The position numbers and the translations under genes are program-made. From Sinomonas sp. ASV486 (GTDB lineage Bacteria; Actinomycetota; Actinomycetes; Actinomycetales; Micrococcaceae), in the NCBI RefSeq assembly GCF_030908215.1, contig NZ_JAVFJK010000004.1, forward strand, positions 316,016 to 380,015: DNA of 64,000 nt, written 5' to 3'. The notes beneath the pieces are model-generated. The model ran no database searches. It was not told where the DNA came from and saw only the letters and a list, made by a program, of their open reading frames with translations. Position 1 is the first letter of the stretch, and every line of letters starts with the position of its first letter. This document shows, one piece after another, positions 8,980-16,965 of this stretch.

Positions 8980-9026
8980 GATCGTTTCCTCTCCGTGACC
9001 TTTGGCCCTTCCGCCGGGAAACGCCA

Positions 9027-9055
9027 GCAGGGCGCCCTCCATGAGGACGCCCTGC
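9027..9055 (-). terminator. Hairpin after the LEA-like gene
   Basis: GCAGGGCG (9027-9034) pairs with CGCCCTGC (9048-9055) around a 13-nt loop. It lies just downstream of the minus-strand repeat-protein gene. No U-tract follows, as for most hairpins in this genome. Confidence 0.45.
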
Positions 9056-9088
9056 CTGTGTGAGTCGATGGGGAGGTCAGAAGGGCCC

Positions 9089-9370
9089 TTAGGCCTTGTC
9101 TCCCTTGAAGATCCCGGTGATCTTGGATCCGAGGCCCTTGACGTTCTCCGTCACGTCCTCGGCCAGATCCTTGGCGTGCTGGCCAACGTCTCCCGAGAAG
9201 AACTCCTTGACGTTCTCGGTCGCATCGCTCGCGAATTCCTTGACGTTCTCGGTCGCATCGCTCGCGAATTCCTTGACGTTCTCGGCTGCGTCTGCCGCGA
9301 TCTCCTTGCCCTTCTCCACGGCGGCGTCCAAGCCGTCCTTCGCGCCGTCGAAACCGTGGTTCTCACTCAT
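9089..9370 (-). CDS. LEA-like 11-mer repeat protein
   Basis: A 93-aa hydrophilic, Ala/Glu/Lys-rich protein. It contains an 11-residue repeat, ENVKEFASDAT, twice perfectly and then a third time as ENVKEFFSGDV, with a further ENVKGLGSKIT later. Eleven-residue amphipathic repeats of this composition are typical of group 3 LEA-type desiccation or stress proteins; CsbD-like small stress proteins are an alternative. No signal peptide or membrane segment. The ATG at 9370 follows GGGAGGG; a longer reading to 9463 would include implausible Pro/Arg sequence. Located next to the Asp23 cluster, which suggests a general envelope or osmotic stress setting. Confidence 0.75.
   Translation of the reverse strand: MSENHGFDGAKDGLDAAVEKGKEIAADAAENVKEFASDATENVKEFASDATENVKEFFSGDVGQHAKDLAEDVTENVKGLGSKITGIFKGDKA
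9207..9285. repeat. 33-nt perfect tandem repeat inside LEA-like gene
   Basis: A 33-nt unit beginning TTGACGTTCTCGG occurs at 9207-9239 and 9240-9272 without mismatch; a third copy begins at 9273 and decays after 13 nt. Each unit is exactly 11 codons, so copy-number change keeps the frame. Confidence 0.9.
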
Positions 9371-9434
9371 GTGTACCCTCCCTGTCAGGACCGGCCGAGC
9401 CGGCTCGAGTGGACGAGAATGCGCCCCACGCATC

Positions 9435-9463
9435 AACGTAGGCGCATGCCCATGCCCACACAA
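9435..9463 (-). promoter_or_regulatory. Putative promoter of LEA-like gene
   Basis: Minus-strand TTGTGT (9458-9463) and TACGTT (9435-9440) are separated by 17 bp, about 65 nt before the ATG. The -10 fits TANNNT; the -35 has the TTG core. Confidence 0.4.
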
Positions 9464-9512
9464 GCGGTTCGGCGCCCATCCGGCCCAAGGCCAAAGCGGG
9501 CCAGCCGCACTC

Positions 9513-10157
9513 CTAGCGGACTCGCTCGGCCCGGCTGAATCTCGAGCGCGCGCCGGACGTAATGTGCACGAGGACCGGGACAGAGACGCCCATCACGATC
9601 TCGAACCGGTCCACGAGCCCTTCGACAGCAGCGGCAAGCGCAGCGGGATCGGCCCCCTGCCGGGCAACGAGGCGGACCTTCAGCGCGGTCCGTCCCTCGA
9701 ACTCGACCGCGGCCACGCTCGTGCCGAGAACGTCCTTCCGTGGCGCGAGCGCCGCAAGCATGGCCTGCTCGACGGCGGTCGCAGCGATGCTCACACGTCC
9801 CGGAACCTCGCCTTCCGCGAACTCGCCGCCCGGCCGGGCACCGCCGTCGGGTCCGGTCGAGGCCACAAGGTCACGCCGTCCAGTCCCCTGCTGTGCGACC
9901 CACCAGATCATGAGGAGCACGACGGCGACCGCAGCAACCGTCATGAGCAGCCACAGCCAGGACACGCTGGTTCCCGGCACCCGCGACCCCTGGAAGACCG
10001 CCCCGACGGCCTCTGCCGCCGTGGGCGCCCAGCTGCGCCACCACGTCCCGGCAGCGGGAACACTCGCGAGGAGCACCAGAACGATGCCGAGGGTCAGGAC
10101 GAGCAGCCCGAAGAGCAGGATCAGAACGCGGTTGAGGGTCCGCGGCGTTCCGTTCAC
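9513..10157 (-). CDS. AmaP-like alkaline-shock membrane-anchor protein
   Basis: A 214-aa protein with two N-terminal transmembrane helices (VLILLFGLLVLTLGIVLVLL and about residues 63-87) and a soluble C-terminal alpha/beta domain (VSIAATAVEQAMLAALAPRK onward). This arrangement resembles AmaP, which anchors the Asp23 protein to the membrane in Firmicutes, and the actinobacterial proteins found with Asp23. It is the last gene of a five-gene chain; its GTG overlaps the previous stop as GTGA. Role inferred: membrane anchor or partner of the Asp23/Gls24 protein encoded first in the operon. Confidence 0.75.
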   Translation of the reverse strand: MNGTPRTLNRVLILLFGLLVLTLGIVLVLLASVPAAGTWWRSWAPTAAEAVGAVFQGSRVPGTSVSWLWLLMTVAAVAVVLLMIWWVAQQGTGRRDLVASTGPDGGARPGGEFAEGEVPGRVSIAATAVEQAMLAALAPRKDVLGTSVAAVEFEGRTALKVRLVARQGADPAALAAAVEGLVDRFEIVMGVSVPVLVHITSGARSRFSRAERVR

Positions 10158-10741
10158 GCGCCGATCACCCCGGTGCCCTCGACGCGGACGCGGAGCTGCG
10201 GGTACGGCTCGGGTGCGAGCCGCACGAGTTCGGCCTCGGTCGCCGCGAGCACGTCCTCACCCCGCACGGGGAGGCCCGAGGTCGGGCGGACGTTGACCGT
10301 CGCCTCCCGATCGCTCAGCACCACGGTCACCTGCTCGGGACGCACGACTGCGGCCGCCCTCGCCCGGCGGGCCAGCGCAGAGGCGAGCACCTCGTCGTCG
10401 ACCACCACAGCGACCCGGCGTCCGGGGAGGGAGCGGCGCCCCCGGCGCCCCGGCCGTACCGCGACGATGACAAGGGCGAGACCGGCCATCGCGACGACGG
10501 CGCCGACGAGTCCCAGAAGGCCCTGGTTGGTGCCCTCGGGAAGCCGAGCGGTCCACTCGGCCGCCGATTCGGGGTCGATGAGCCACGCCGGCTGTCCGAC
10601 CGCCTGGAGCGTGGACTCGAGGAGGAGATACGCGCACGCCGCGGCCACGATCAGCGCGATGAACCCCGCGAGGTAGGCCCGCGAGGAGCTCATCTCGCGA
10701 CGCACCGCGGAATCGAGCCCGTGCGCAGAATTCTCAGCCAC
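10154..10741 (-). CDS. DUF6286-type membrane protein
   Basis: 195 aa with two transmembrane helices (about 24-46 and 77-98) and a C-terminal soluble domain rich in Val/Arg (VAVVVDDEVLASALARRARA). This arrangement is seen in the DUF6286 proteins of actinobacterial Asp23 clusters. The GTG start overlaps the upstream stop by 8 nt, and its own stop overlaps the next GTG by 4 nt. Predicted to act at the cytoplasmic membrane with the neighbouring Asp23 protein; no enzymatic motif is visible. Confidence 0.75.
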   Translation of the reverse strand: MAENSAHGLDSAVRREMSSSRAYLAGFIALIVAAACAYLLLESTLQAVGQPAWLIDPESAAEWTARLPEGTNQGLLGLVGAVVAMAGLALVIVAVRPGRRGRRSLPGRRVAVVVDDEVLASALARRARAAAVVRPEQVTVVLSDREATVNVRPTSGLPVRGEDVLAATEAELVRLAPEPYPQLRVRVEGTGVIGA

Positions 10742-11195
10742 GGGTTGCCTCCCGTGCAGGGTTCGTCCCGCCGCCGAGGGCTAGACCGCGTACCGGCCTC
10801 CCCACTCGCACGCCGGAGATACGGATGTCCACGCGCGAGAGCGTGGCGCCGCTGAGTGTCATGACGGATTCGAGGATCCGGGCCTTGGCCGACGCCGCGC
10901 GCTCCCACACGCTTCCGCCCCACCTGAGCATGTCGGCTGGCCCCGAGACGTCTGCGAGGTCCGGGATCGCGACGGGCGCGACGACGCGGAGGGCGAGCAG
11001 GCCGGCGTCGTCCGACCAATCAGCCCGCACGTCGGCTGGCCGCACGCCGAGCTCCGCCGCCGCGGCGGCCTGCGCGAGCGTCGTGAGGGCCTGCGTGCTC
11101 ACGCGGTTCAGCCCCGCGAGGGCACGGCCCGGCGAGCGTGCGGGCGGGGCTGGCAGGCGCCCGGGTTCGCCACTGGAATCGGGAACGGGGATCAC
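10734..11195 (-). CDS. Asp23-cluster hypothetical protein
   Basis: A 153-aa soluble protein between the DUF2273 and DUF6286 genes. The start is the GTG at 11195, which overlaps the DUF2273 stop as GTGA; a longer reading through the upstream genes would be in an unrelated frame. After a Pro-rich N-terminus there is a helix (VSTQALTTLAQAAAAAELGV), then an alternating strand-helix domain ending in LSRVDIRISGVRVG. That strand/helix order resembles a degenerate Asp23-type fold, but this is only an impression. Gene order argues for a role in the same envelope-stress complex. Confidence 0.65.
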   Translation of the reverse strand: MIPVPDSSGEPGRLPAPPARSPGRALAGLNRVSTQALTTLAQAAAAAELGVRPADVRADWSDDAGLLALRVVAPVAIPDLADVSGPADMLRWGGSVWERAASAKARILESVMTLSGATLSRVDIRISGVRVGRPVRGLALGGGTNPAREATRG

Positions 11196-11383
11196 GAGGA
11201 GGATCGCCGCCCGATGAGAGCCTCCCAGACGCGCCGCAAGTCGAGCCGGCCGTCGGCGGCCCGGCCGAGGACCGCGCCGACAACCATGAACAGGAGGGAG
11301 CCGAGAAAGCCCCAGAGGCCGAACTGGAAGGACATGAAGGCGAGGAACGCGCCTGCGCCCGCACCCACTATGGTCAGATTCAC
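11192..11383 (-). CDS. DUF2273 small membrane protein
   Basis: 63 aa, almost entirely membrane: two hydrophobic helices with the glycine-rich GAGAGAFLAFMSFQFGLWG region and a VGAVLGRAADGR motif typical of DUF2273, a family that nearly always accompanies Asp23 genes. GTG start overlapping the Asp23 stop (GTGA). Presumably a small partner in the membrane-associated alkaline-shock complex. Too short to contain other domains. Confidence 0.85.
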   Translation of the reverse strand: MNLTIVGAGAGAFLAFMSFQFGLWGFLGSLLFMVVGAVLGRAADGRLDLRRVWEALIGRRSSS

Positions 11384-11829
11384 TGGACCTCGATTCCGGA
11401 CGGCTTGGCGCCCTGCCGTGCCTCGCCGATATAGACGTCGGCAATCTCGACGTTGACCTCGATGACGGAAAGGCCGGTGAGCGCCTCGACCGCGCGGTAC
11501 ACCGCGGCCCGGACCCTATCCGCCAGATCCTGGAGGGGGATGCCGTACTGGGCCACGAGCGTGACGTCGATGGCGGCCTGCTTCTGGCCGACCTCCACCC
11601 GGACCCCAGCGGCGCTGTCGCCCGGGTTCTGGCCCACAGCACCTCGGATGGCACCGAGTGCGCGGGACGGCGTGGTCCCGAGCGAGTGGAGACCGGGCAC
11701 CTGACGTGCGGCCGCCGCGGCAACCTTCGCCACGGCCGCCTCATGGACGACTGTCCTGCCAGTGGCCGCCACGGCGTACTCGTCTGAGCGCGCGGCACCG
11801 TCCCCGAACGGGCCTGCCTGCTGGGTCAC
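11380..11829 (-). CDS. Asp23/Gls24 envelope stress protein
   Basis: 149 aa, Asp23/Gls24 family. The core starts at GRTVVHEAAVAKVAAAAARQ and continues through the family's VEVGQKQAAIDVTLVAQYG and LSVIEVNVEIADVYI strands. These proteins are abundant, membrane-tethered by AmaP-like partners and needed for cell-envelope homeostasis under alkaline and other stress. First gene of the chain Asp23 - DUF2273 - hypothetical - DUF6286 - AmaP-like. GTG start with GGGGAGG 5 nt upstream. All five genes start with GTG and overlap by 4-8 nt, indicating tight stoichiometric coupling. Confidence 0.9.
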   Translation of the reverse strand: MTQQAGPFGDGAARSDEYAVAATGRTVVHEAAVAKVAAAAARQVPGLHSLGTTPSRALGAIRGAVGQNPGDSAAGVRVEVGQKQAAIDVTLVAQYGIPLQDLADRVRAAVYRAVEALTGLSVIEVNVEIADVYIGEARQGAKPSGIEVQ

Positions 11830-12022
11830 CGCGCCTCCCCTCGTCGTTGCCCGCCCGTGCCGACGCGGGCACCAGCGGCGGGACGCCTACGCGCACTACC
11901 TTAGTACGCACCGCTCACACTGCACGCGCTCTTCCGGCCGACTGGCCCGTGTGCCAGCATGACCTGAGATTCAATGCGCCATGGCCGGGCTGGGGAGTCG
12001 GACGCACGGCGAGGAGGATGCT

Positions 12023-12412
12023 GTGTTGAGGGACCCGATCCTTGACGCGTGGGCGGATGGCGGGTGGCGCCTCGAGCGATTGCCCATCCAACCGCTCCCC
12101 CCTGAGCTCCTCGAGCTGTTCGAGGGCTTGACGCTCGCGCTCATGGAGACGTACTCGCTGGATGCGCCCACACCTCCGGCCCCCGGAACCGCGGCCGTGC
12201 GACCCCGCAATGTGCCCGCCGAAAGCTGCTCCGTACTCGTGGTCCTCCGAGGGGGCGAACCTCCCGAGATTGCGGGGGTGAAGCACGACGGCGGCGCTCC
12301 CACCTTCCGCATCGCGCTCACCTCGCGCGACAGGGGCGCCCACCTCGTGCTCCTCACGGTCCGCTGTGACGAGCACGGCCTCGGGCATGCGGCTCTGGAC
12401 TTCACGGCCTAA
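12023..12412 (+). CDS. Hypothetical protein
   Basis: A 129-aa protein I do not recognise. The GTG at 12023 is preferred because a perfect GAGGAGG lies 5 nt upstream; an in-frame ATG at 11981 has no ribosome site. The protein has an N-terminal Trp/Leu-rich helical part (ILDAWADGGWRLERLP), a Pro-rich linker and a C-terminal alternation of strands (SCSVLVVLRGG, RIALTSRDRGAHLVLLTVRC). No membrane segment. It is divergent from the Asp23 operon and may share that intergenic region for regulation. Confidence 0.6.
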   Translation: MLRDPILDAWADGGWRLERLPIQPLPPELLELFEGLTLALMETYSLDAPTPPAPGTAAVRPRNVPAESCSVLVVLRGGEPPEIAGVKHDGGAPTFRIALTSRDRGAHLVLLTVRCDEHGLGHAALDFTA

Positions 12413-12490
12413 CCGGCATGCGCACATGCCATCCGTCAAGGGTCAAGAGGATCGGACGGCCGTGAACCTTCGGCTCAGGGCAAGGCCAGC

Positions 12491-13063
12491 CTAGCGGCGC
12501 GGCAGGTCCGCAGGCGCGACGATCCCGTCGGCGACGACTCCGAGCATGGACGCGAGGTCCGTCTCGGACAGCCCGCTCGCATCCGCCACGGAGGCCACGG
12601 CCCCGACGAGCCGTGAGATCTCCATCGCGCTCACGCCCGGGCGCAGGAGGGGTCCGAGCTCGTCGATGACCCGCTGATTGGCGCCGAGGTACCGCGTGCA
12701 CTTGGCGGCGAAGGGAGACCCAGGGTCCCCGAGGGCGAGAGTGATCCGAGCGGCAGCGCCCTTGTGCCCGTTGAGGAGCTCCACGTAGTCCGTGAACCAG
12801 CTCAGCAGTCGCTCACGGGCGGGTGCGTCGAGCCCGAGTGCCCGTTCGACGGCGGCATTGACCCGCTCCGCCCAGGCCTCCAGGACGGCGTCATACAGCG
12901 CTTCCTTGGTCGGGAAGTGTCGATAGAGGGTGCCGGCGCCGACCTCGGCGGCCTTCGCGACCTCGTCCATCGAGACGTCGTTGAAGCCCTTGGCCTTGAA
13001 CAGGGCGCGCGCGATCTCCACGATCCGATCGCGGTTGCGGCGGGCATCGGCACGCACGGTCAC
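12491..13063 (-). CDS. TetR-family repressor of the adjacent MFS exporter
   Basis: 190 aa. Residues 1-55 form the TetR HTH: RADARRNRDRIVEIARALFK, then VSMDEVAKAAEVGAGTLYRH and FPTKEALYDAV. The C-terminal domain resembles the transcription-repressor domain seen in small-ligand-binding TetR proteins. GTG 13063 is chosen because GGAAGG lies 4 nt upstream and it removes an unlikely 50-residue extension. Divergent from an EmrB/QacA-type MFS exporter gene; two near-identical 13-bp operator-like sequences lie between them, one inside the exporter promoter's spacer. Expected to repress both genes until an exporter substrate binds. Confidence 0.9.
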   Translation of the reverse strand: MTVRADARRNRDRIVEIARALFKAKGFNDVSMDEVAKAAEVGAGTLYRHFPTKEALYDAVLEAWAERVNAAVERALGLDAPARERLLSWFTDYVELLNGHKGAAARITLALGDPGSPFAAKCTRYLGANQRVIDELGPLLRPGVSAMEISRLVGAVASVADASGLSETDLASMLGVVADGIVAPADLPRR

Positions 13064-13082
13064 AACACCTTCCCATGAGAGG

Positions 13083-13111
13083 TTGCAAAGCGGAGAGTCT
13101 CTCCGTATAGT
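13083..13111 (+). promoter_or_regulatory. Promoter of MFS exporter gene
   Basis: TTGCAA (13083-13088), 17-bp spacer, TATAGT (13106-13111). The spacer is filled by the palindrome CGGAGAGTCTCTCCG, so a bound TetR dimer would block polymerase. Confidence 0.7.
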
Positions 13112-13131
13112 TCTAACCGGAGCTACTCTCC
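13091..13131. promoter_or_regulatory. Pair of TetR operators
   Basis: GGAGAGTCTCTCC (13092-13104, within a perfect 15-bp palindrome at 13091-13105) and GGAGCTACTCTCC (13119-13131) match at 10 of 13 positions. Their starts are 27 bp apart. They lie between the divergent tetR and MFS genes. Confidence 0.65.
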
Positions 13132-13176
13132 TCTTAGTGTACGTCAGCCCACAGGCCAGAACAGGACACTTCCCCG

Positions 13177-14580
13177 ATGCCTCTCTCAACAACACTGCGC
13201 GTGTCTCCCGCGCCAACCACAGCCACGGCCGGCAACACCGGCCTCTGGCTCGTCATGCTCGCCCAGCTCATGCTCGTCCTCGACGGCACGGTGGTGAACG
13301 TGGCCCTCCCGCATATCGCCTCGGATCTCCACTTCTCCCGCGCCGACCTCAGCTGGGTCCTCAACGGCTACGCCCTCGCGTTCGGCGGCGTCCTCCTCCT
13401 CGGCGGCCGCATCGGCGACGTCATCGGCAGGCGCCGCACGTTCCTGCTCGGGGTTGCCGCCTTCACGGTGTTCTCGCTGCTCGGCGGGCTTGCCACCTCA
13501 CCGCTCCTGCTCGTCGTGGCCCGTGCCCTCCAAGGTCTCGGCGCGGCCTTCGCCGCCCCCAACGTCCTCGCGCTCATCACGACGAACGCGAAGGACGACG
13601 GCGCACGGAACCGTGCGCTCGCCCTCTTCTCCGCGATCGCGTCCATGGGAGGAGCCCTCGGCCTCATCCTCGGCGGCATCCTCACCGACGCGGCCAACTG
13701 GCGCTGGACGCTCTTCATCAACGTGCCGATCGGCATTGCGATCCTTCTGGCGGTCCCCCGTTTCGTCCAGGAGACGCCGCGTCGGTCCGGCCGGTTCGAC
13801 GCGCTCGGCGCCGTGACGGCGACCGGCGGCGCCGTCGCCATCGTGTGGGCACTTCTGCAGGCCGCGGACTACGGCTGGACTGATGCCCGCACCATCGGCG
13901 GGCTCGCGCTCGGCGTCGTGCTCCTCGTGACCCTGGCCTTCACCGAGCTCCGCGTGGAGCATCCGCTCCTGCAGCCGCGTCTGCTCCGCAGCGCGAGCCG
14001 GCTCAGCGCACTCGCCGCGATGGCCGCCACGTTCGGCGGGATGCTTGCGATGTTCTTCCTCATGGTCCAGTACCTCGAGGACGTCCTGCACCTGACGCCG
14101 CTCGTGACGGGGCTCGTGTTCCTGCCGATGCCGCTGAGCATCTTCGTCATGTCGCGGGTCATTCCGCGCCTCGTGGAGCGCTTCGGCGCCGAACGGCTCG
14201 TGCTCGGAGGTGCGATTCTCCGCGTGGTCGGGTTCCTGCCCCTCACCCAGCTGGATTCGCAGACGCCCTTCGGCGTCGTGATCGGCGCGCTCCTCCTCAC
14301 GGGGATCTCCGCCGGGCTCACGTTCATGCCGCTCACGTCCCTCGCGCTGAGGGACGTTGAGCCCGAGCACGCAGGCTCCGCCTCCGGGCTGTTCCAGACC
14401 ATGCAGCAGCTCGGCGGCGCCGTTGGCCTCGCGATCGTCGCCTCGACGTTCGCGGCGTTCGCGGTCCCCGGGGACTTCCTCGTGGGCGGGCGCGCCGGGT
14501 TTGTCTCGGCGGCGGTCCTCTCGGCGCTCGCACTCGCGGCCGCCACGGGGCTTGCCTTCAGGCGGCGGGCGTCGGCGTAG
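13177..14580 (+). CDS. MFS drug exporter (EmrB/QacA, DHA2 type)
   Basis: 467-aa multi-pass transporter, probably 14 helices. Signatures: MLVLDGTVVNVALPHIASDL in helix 1 (motif D1 of DHA2 exporters), GGRIGDVIGRRRTFLLG (MFS motif A) after helix 2, and a motif-C-like GGALGLILGGIL in helix 5. Proton-coupled efflux of hydrophobic compounds or antibiotics is expected; the substrate cannot be read from sequence. Divergent TetR gene and operator pair indicate inducible expression. The ATG lies about 60 nt after the predicted transcription start. Confidence 0.92.
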   Translation: MPLSTTLRVSPAPTTATAGNTGLWLVMLAQLMLVLDGTVVNVALPHIASDLHFSRADLSWVLNGYALAFGGVLLLGGRIGDVIGRRRTFLLGVAAFTVFSLLGGLATSPLLLVVARALQGLGAAFAAPNVLALITTNAKDDGARNRALALFSAIASMGGALGLILGGILTDAANWRWTLFINVPIGIAILLAVPRFVQETPRRSGRFDALGAVTATGGAVAIVWALLQAADYGWTDARTIGGLALGVVLLVTLAFTELRVEHPLLQPRLLRSASRLSALAAMAATFGGMLAMFFLMVQYLEDVLHLTPLVTGLVFLPMPLSIFVMSRVIPRLVERFGAERLVLGGAILRVVGFLPLTQLDSQTPFGVVIGALLLTGISAGLTFMPLTSLALRDVEPEHAGSASGLFQTMQQLGGAVGLAIVASTFAAFAVPGDFLVGGRAGFVSAAVLSALALAAATGLAFRRRASA

Positions 14581-14684
14581 CCGCGCACGACGGCGATGCC
14601 CGCCCTGCGTCCCCGCCGCCCTTGGGCCGGGGGCGCACGCCCGTGGGGACCGCCCGTGGCGACGGTCGCGGGGAGGCGGCGGGC

Positions 14685-15134
14685 TCAGCCCGCCTCGACC
14701 AAGAGCTTCAGGTTCTCGAGGCCCTGGTGACGGGCCCGCTCCTGGATCCGCTCGATGAGCAGCTCGTCAGCGAACTTTCCGACAACGCTGCCCGGGACGT
14801 TGTAGTCGATCTCCGACGTCACGAGGGTGCCCGTGTCGGTCGGCTCGTAGTCCCAGACCTGGGAGCCGTTGAGCGGGCCGTCGAAGCGCAGGCGTATGCG
14901 CTTGCCGCCGTTCGGCAGCGGGCCGTTCTCAAGCACGTGCGTGGTGACGTGGAACGGGATACCCGCCATGAGGTACTTGTGCTCGACGACGGTCCCCTCG
15001 CCGCCGTCGCCCTCGACCTTCTCGGCATCGCCGAGATTCACCCACCAGGACGACCAGCGGTGGGGGTCGGATGCGATCTCGTACACGCGCTCGACCGGCG
15101 CATCGATCGGCATGCTCACCTTGATGTGGCCCAT
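14685..15134 (-). CDS. SRPBCC-family protein
   Basis: 149 aa, START/SRPBCC ligand-binding fold (polyketide cyclase/dehydrase type): N-terminal HIKVSMPIDAPVERVYEIAS and WSSWWVN, then beta strands ending in LVTSEIDYNVPGSVVGKF and the long C-terminal helix. Such proteins form a hydrophobic cavity for lipids or aromatic compounds. ATG 15134 is fixed by GAGGAGG 6 nt upstream. Isolated gene, convergent with the MFS exporter gene. Substrate unknown. Confidence 0.85.
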   Translation of the reverse strand: MGHIKVSMPIDAPVERVYEIASDPHRWSSWWVNLGDAEKVEGDGGEGTVVEHKYLMAGIPFHVTTHVLENGPLPNGGKRIRLRFDGPLNGSQVWDYEPTDTGTLVTSEIDYNVPGSVVGKFADELLIERIQERARHQGLENLKLLVEAG

Positions 15135-15215
15135 GACATCCTCCTCAATCGAAAGGTTCACCTTCGAACCTACTCAGGCCTCGGCCCACCCACCACGGGC
15201 GTAAGACCCGGGTCT

Positions 15216-16397
15216 TCAGGCCGTGCCGAGCAGCGCGAGGAGCACGCGGCACTCGACCCGGGCGGTCAGCAGCACCGCCCGCTCATCGATCGCGAACATC
15301 GGGTGATGGTGCGGCGCGCTGGCCCCAGTGCCGCACCCCACCCCGAGGAAGACGCCCGGCACGCGGGTTGAGAACTCGGCGAAGTCGTCGCTCGCCGAGA
15401 GCGGCGGAGCATGCACGACGGTGGCGAGACCGGCGGCGCCGATCGCGGCCTCAGCGGTGGCCGCGAGGGCGGCGTCATTGGCCAGGACGGGAGCGTGGCC
15501 TGTCCATTCGAGACGTGTTGAGCAGCCCAGCGCCCCGGCGACGCCCGCCGCGACCTCGGCCACTCGCCGGCGTGCGTACTCCCCGAGAGCTGGGTCGAAC
15601 CAGCGGAGGTTGCCTAGCAGGACCGCGTCCTCAGGGGCAGCGTTCGCCGCTGTGCCGGCGCGCACCGAGCCGATGGCGACGACGAGGGCCTCGCCCATCG
15701 GCGTCTCCTGCGCCGCGGCTGATTGGAGCGCCGTCATGACGTGCGCCGCGGCGAGGATCGCGTCCGAGAACTGGCCCGGCGTGCCCGCATGGCCTGCTCC
15801 GCCGACCACGACGAGCCGGAAGAAGTCCGCGCCGGCCAGGACCGTGCCGGGATTCGCCGACACGGTCCCGTAAGGGACGCCGGAGAGGACATGCGCACCG
15901 ACGACCATGCCGACGCCGTCGAGCACCCCGGCTGCGACCATGGGCGCCGCGCCTGCGAGAAGCTCCTCGGCGGGCTGCAGGCAGAAGCGCACCGAACCGG
16001 GCAGCGCCTCACGGCGCGCGGCGAGGACGCTCGCGACGCCCGCGAGCGCGGCAAGATGTGCGTCATGGCCGCACAGGTGACCGGCCGGCCCATCGGCCGC
16101 GAACTCCAGACCGGTGGTTTCGCGGACCGGGAGGGCGTCAAGCTCGGCACGCAGGAGGACGCGCGGCCCCGGGAGCGCGCCGTCCAGGTCCGCGATGACC
16201 CCGGTGCCCGCGATCCCGGTGCGGACCGCTAGCCCGAGGCCCCCAAGCCTGGCGGCCATGAGCTCGGCCGTAGCATGCTCCTCGAAACCCGGCTCGGGGT
16301 GGGCGTGGATCTCGCGGCGCCACCGGATCAGCTCGGGCTCGAGCGCGGCGAGCGCGCGATCCGCGCCCGCCGCGAGGCGTCCCGTGGCCACGCTCAT
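15216..16397 (-). CDS. M20-family amidohydrolase
   Basis: 393-aa metallo-hydrolase of the M20D (hippurate/IAA-amino acid hydrolase, AbgB-like) group. N-terminal IRWRREIHAHPEPGFEEHAT is the family hallmark; LRAELDALPV and CGHDAHLA supply the metal ligands (Cys and His), QPAEE the general base, and the last His lies in ASAPHHHPMFAIDE. A dimerisation lid domain fills the middle. It probably hydrolyses N-acyl amino acids or similar amides. ATG overlaps the upstream SnoaL-type gene stop (ATGA), so the two are translationally coupled. Confidence 0.9.
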   Translation of the reverse strand: MSVATGRLAAGADRALAALEPELIRWRREIHAHPEPGFEEHATAELMAARLGGLGLAVRTGIAGTGVIADLDGALPGPRVLLRAELDALPVRETTGLEFAADGPAGHLCGHDAHLAALAGVASVLAARREALPGSVRFCLQPAEELLAGAAPMVAAGVLDGVGMVVGAHVLSGVPYGTVSANPGTVLAGADFFRLVVVGGAGHAGTPGQFSDAILAAAHVMTALQSAAAQETPMGEALVVAIGSVRAGTAANAAPEDAVLLGNLRWFDPALGEYARRRVAEVAAGVAGALGCSTRLEWTGHAPVLANDAALAATAEAAIGAAGLATVVHAPPLSASDDFAEFSTRVPGVFLGVGCGTGASAPHHHPMFAIDERAVLLTARVECRVLLALLGTA

Positions 16398-16825
16398 GGC
16401 GCAGCCGGCTCCGGTGCGGGAATGAACCCGAGCTGCATGAGCATCCCGAACTGATCGATCACGTGCCAGTGCTCGGCGAGCCGGCCGTCCTGAACCCGGT
16501 AGATGTCGATCCCGGCGATCTCGAACGACTTGCCTGAGGCCGGCAGCCCGAGGAACGGCTCGACCTGGGTGCCCTGATTGCGCCAGCGCACCACGACGCG
16601 GTCGCCCTCGGCGATGACGTCCTCGACCGCGAAGTGCGGGTCAAGGGCGGTCACGAGCATGGACACGCGGTTGCGGAGGCCGTCGCGGCCGTCGCCCTGA
16701 CCGGGCAGCGGATCGTGCTCTGCGTAGTCCCCCACCGCGATCTCGTCGATCACGTCAAGGCGGCGTCCGTTGAGGACCTCCTCGTAGAACCGTCCGACAA
16801 GCCCGCGTGACGTTTCGGTAGACAT
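16394..16825 (-). CDS. SnoaL-like ester cyclase family protein
   Basis: 143 aa, NTF2-like fold of the SnoaL polyketide cyclase family: VGRFYEEVLNGRRLDVIDEI, GDYAEHDPLPGQGDG and AEHWHVIDQFGMLMQLG are characteristic. The SD GGAAAGGAC precedes ATG. It is first in a two-gene operon with an M20 amidohydrolase and divergent from a large XRE-NB-ARC-TPR regulator that could control it. Its substrate is unknown; related proteins range from cyclases to aldehyde or fatty-acid related enzymes. Confidence 0.85.
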   Translation of the reverse strand: MSTETSRGLVGRFYEEVLNGRRLDVIDEIAVGDYAEHDPLPGQGDGRDGLRNRVSMLVTALDPHFAVEDVIAEGDRVVVRWRNQGTQVEPFLGLPASGKSFEIAGIDIYRVQDGRLAEHWHVIDQFGMLMQLGFIPAPEPAAP

Positions 16826-16965
16826 AATGTCCGTCCTTTCCTAGTGGTGTGACTTCAGTGTCAGCGCGGGTCGGGGCGGCGAACACGATGGCAACCCACC
16901 GACTTGACCACCGAGTGCGGGCCGCTGGCTCCGGTCCTACCCTTGGAGGGACGAAGGGCGGCGCC

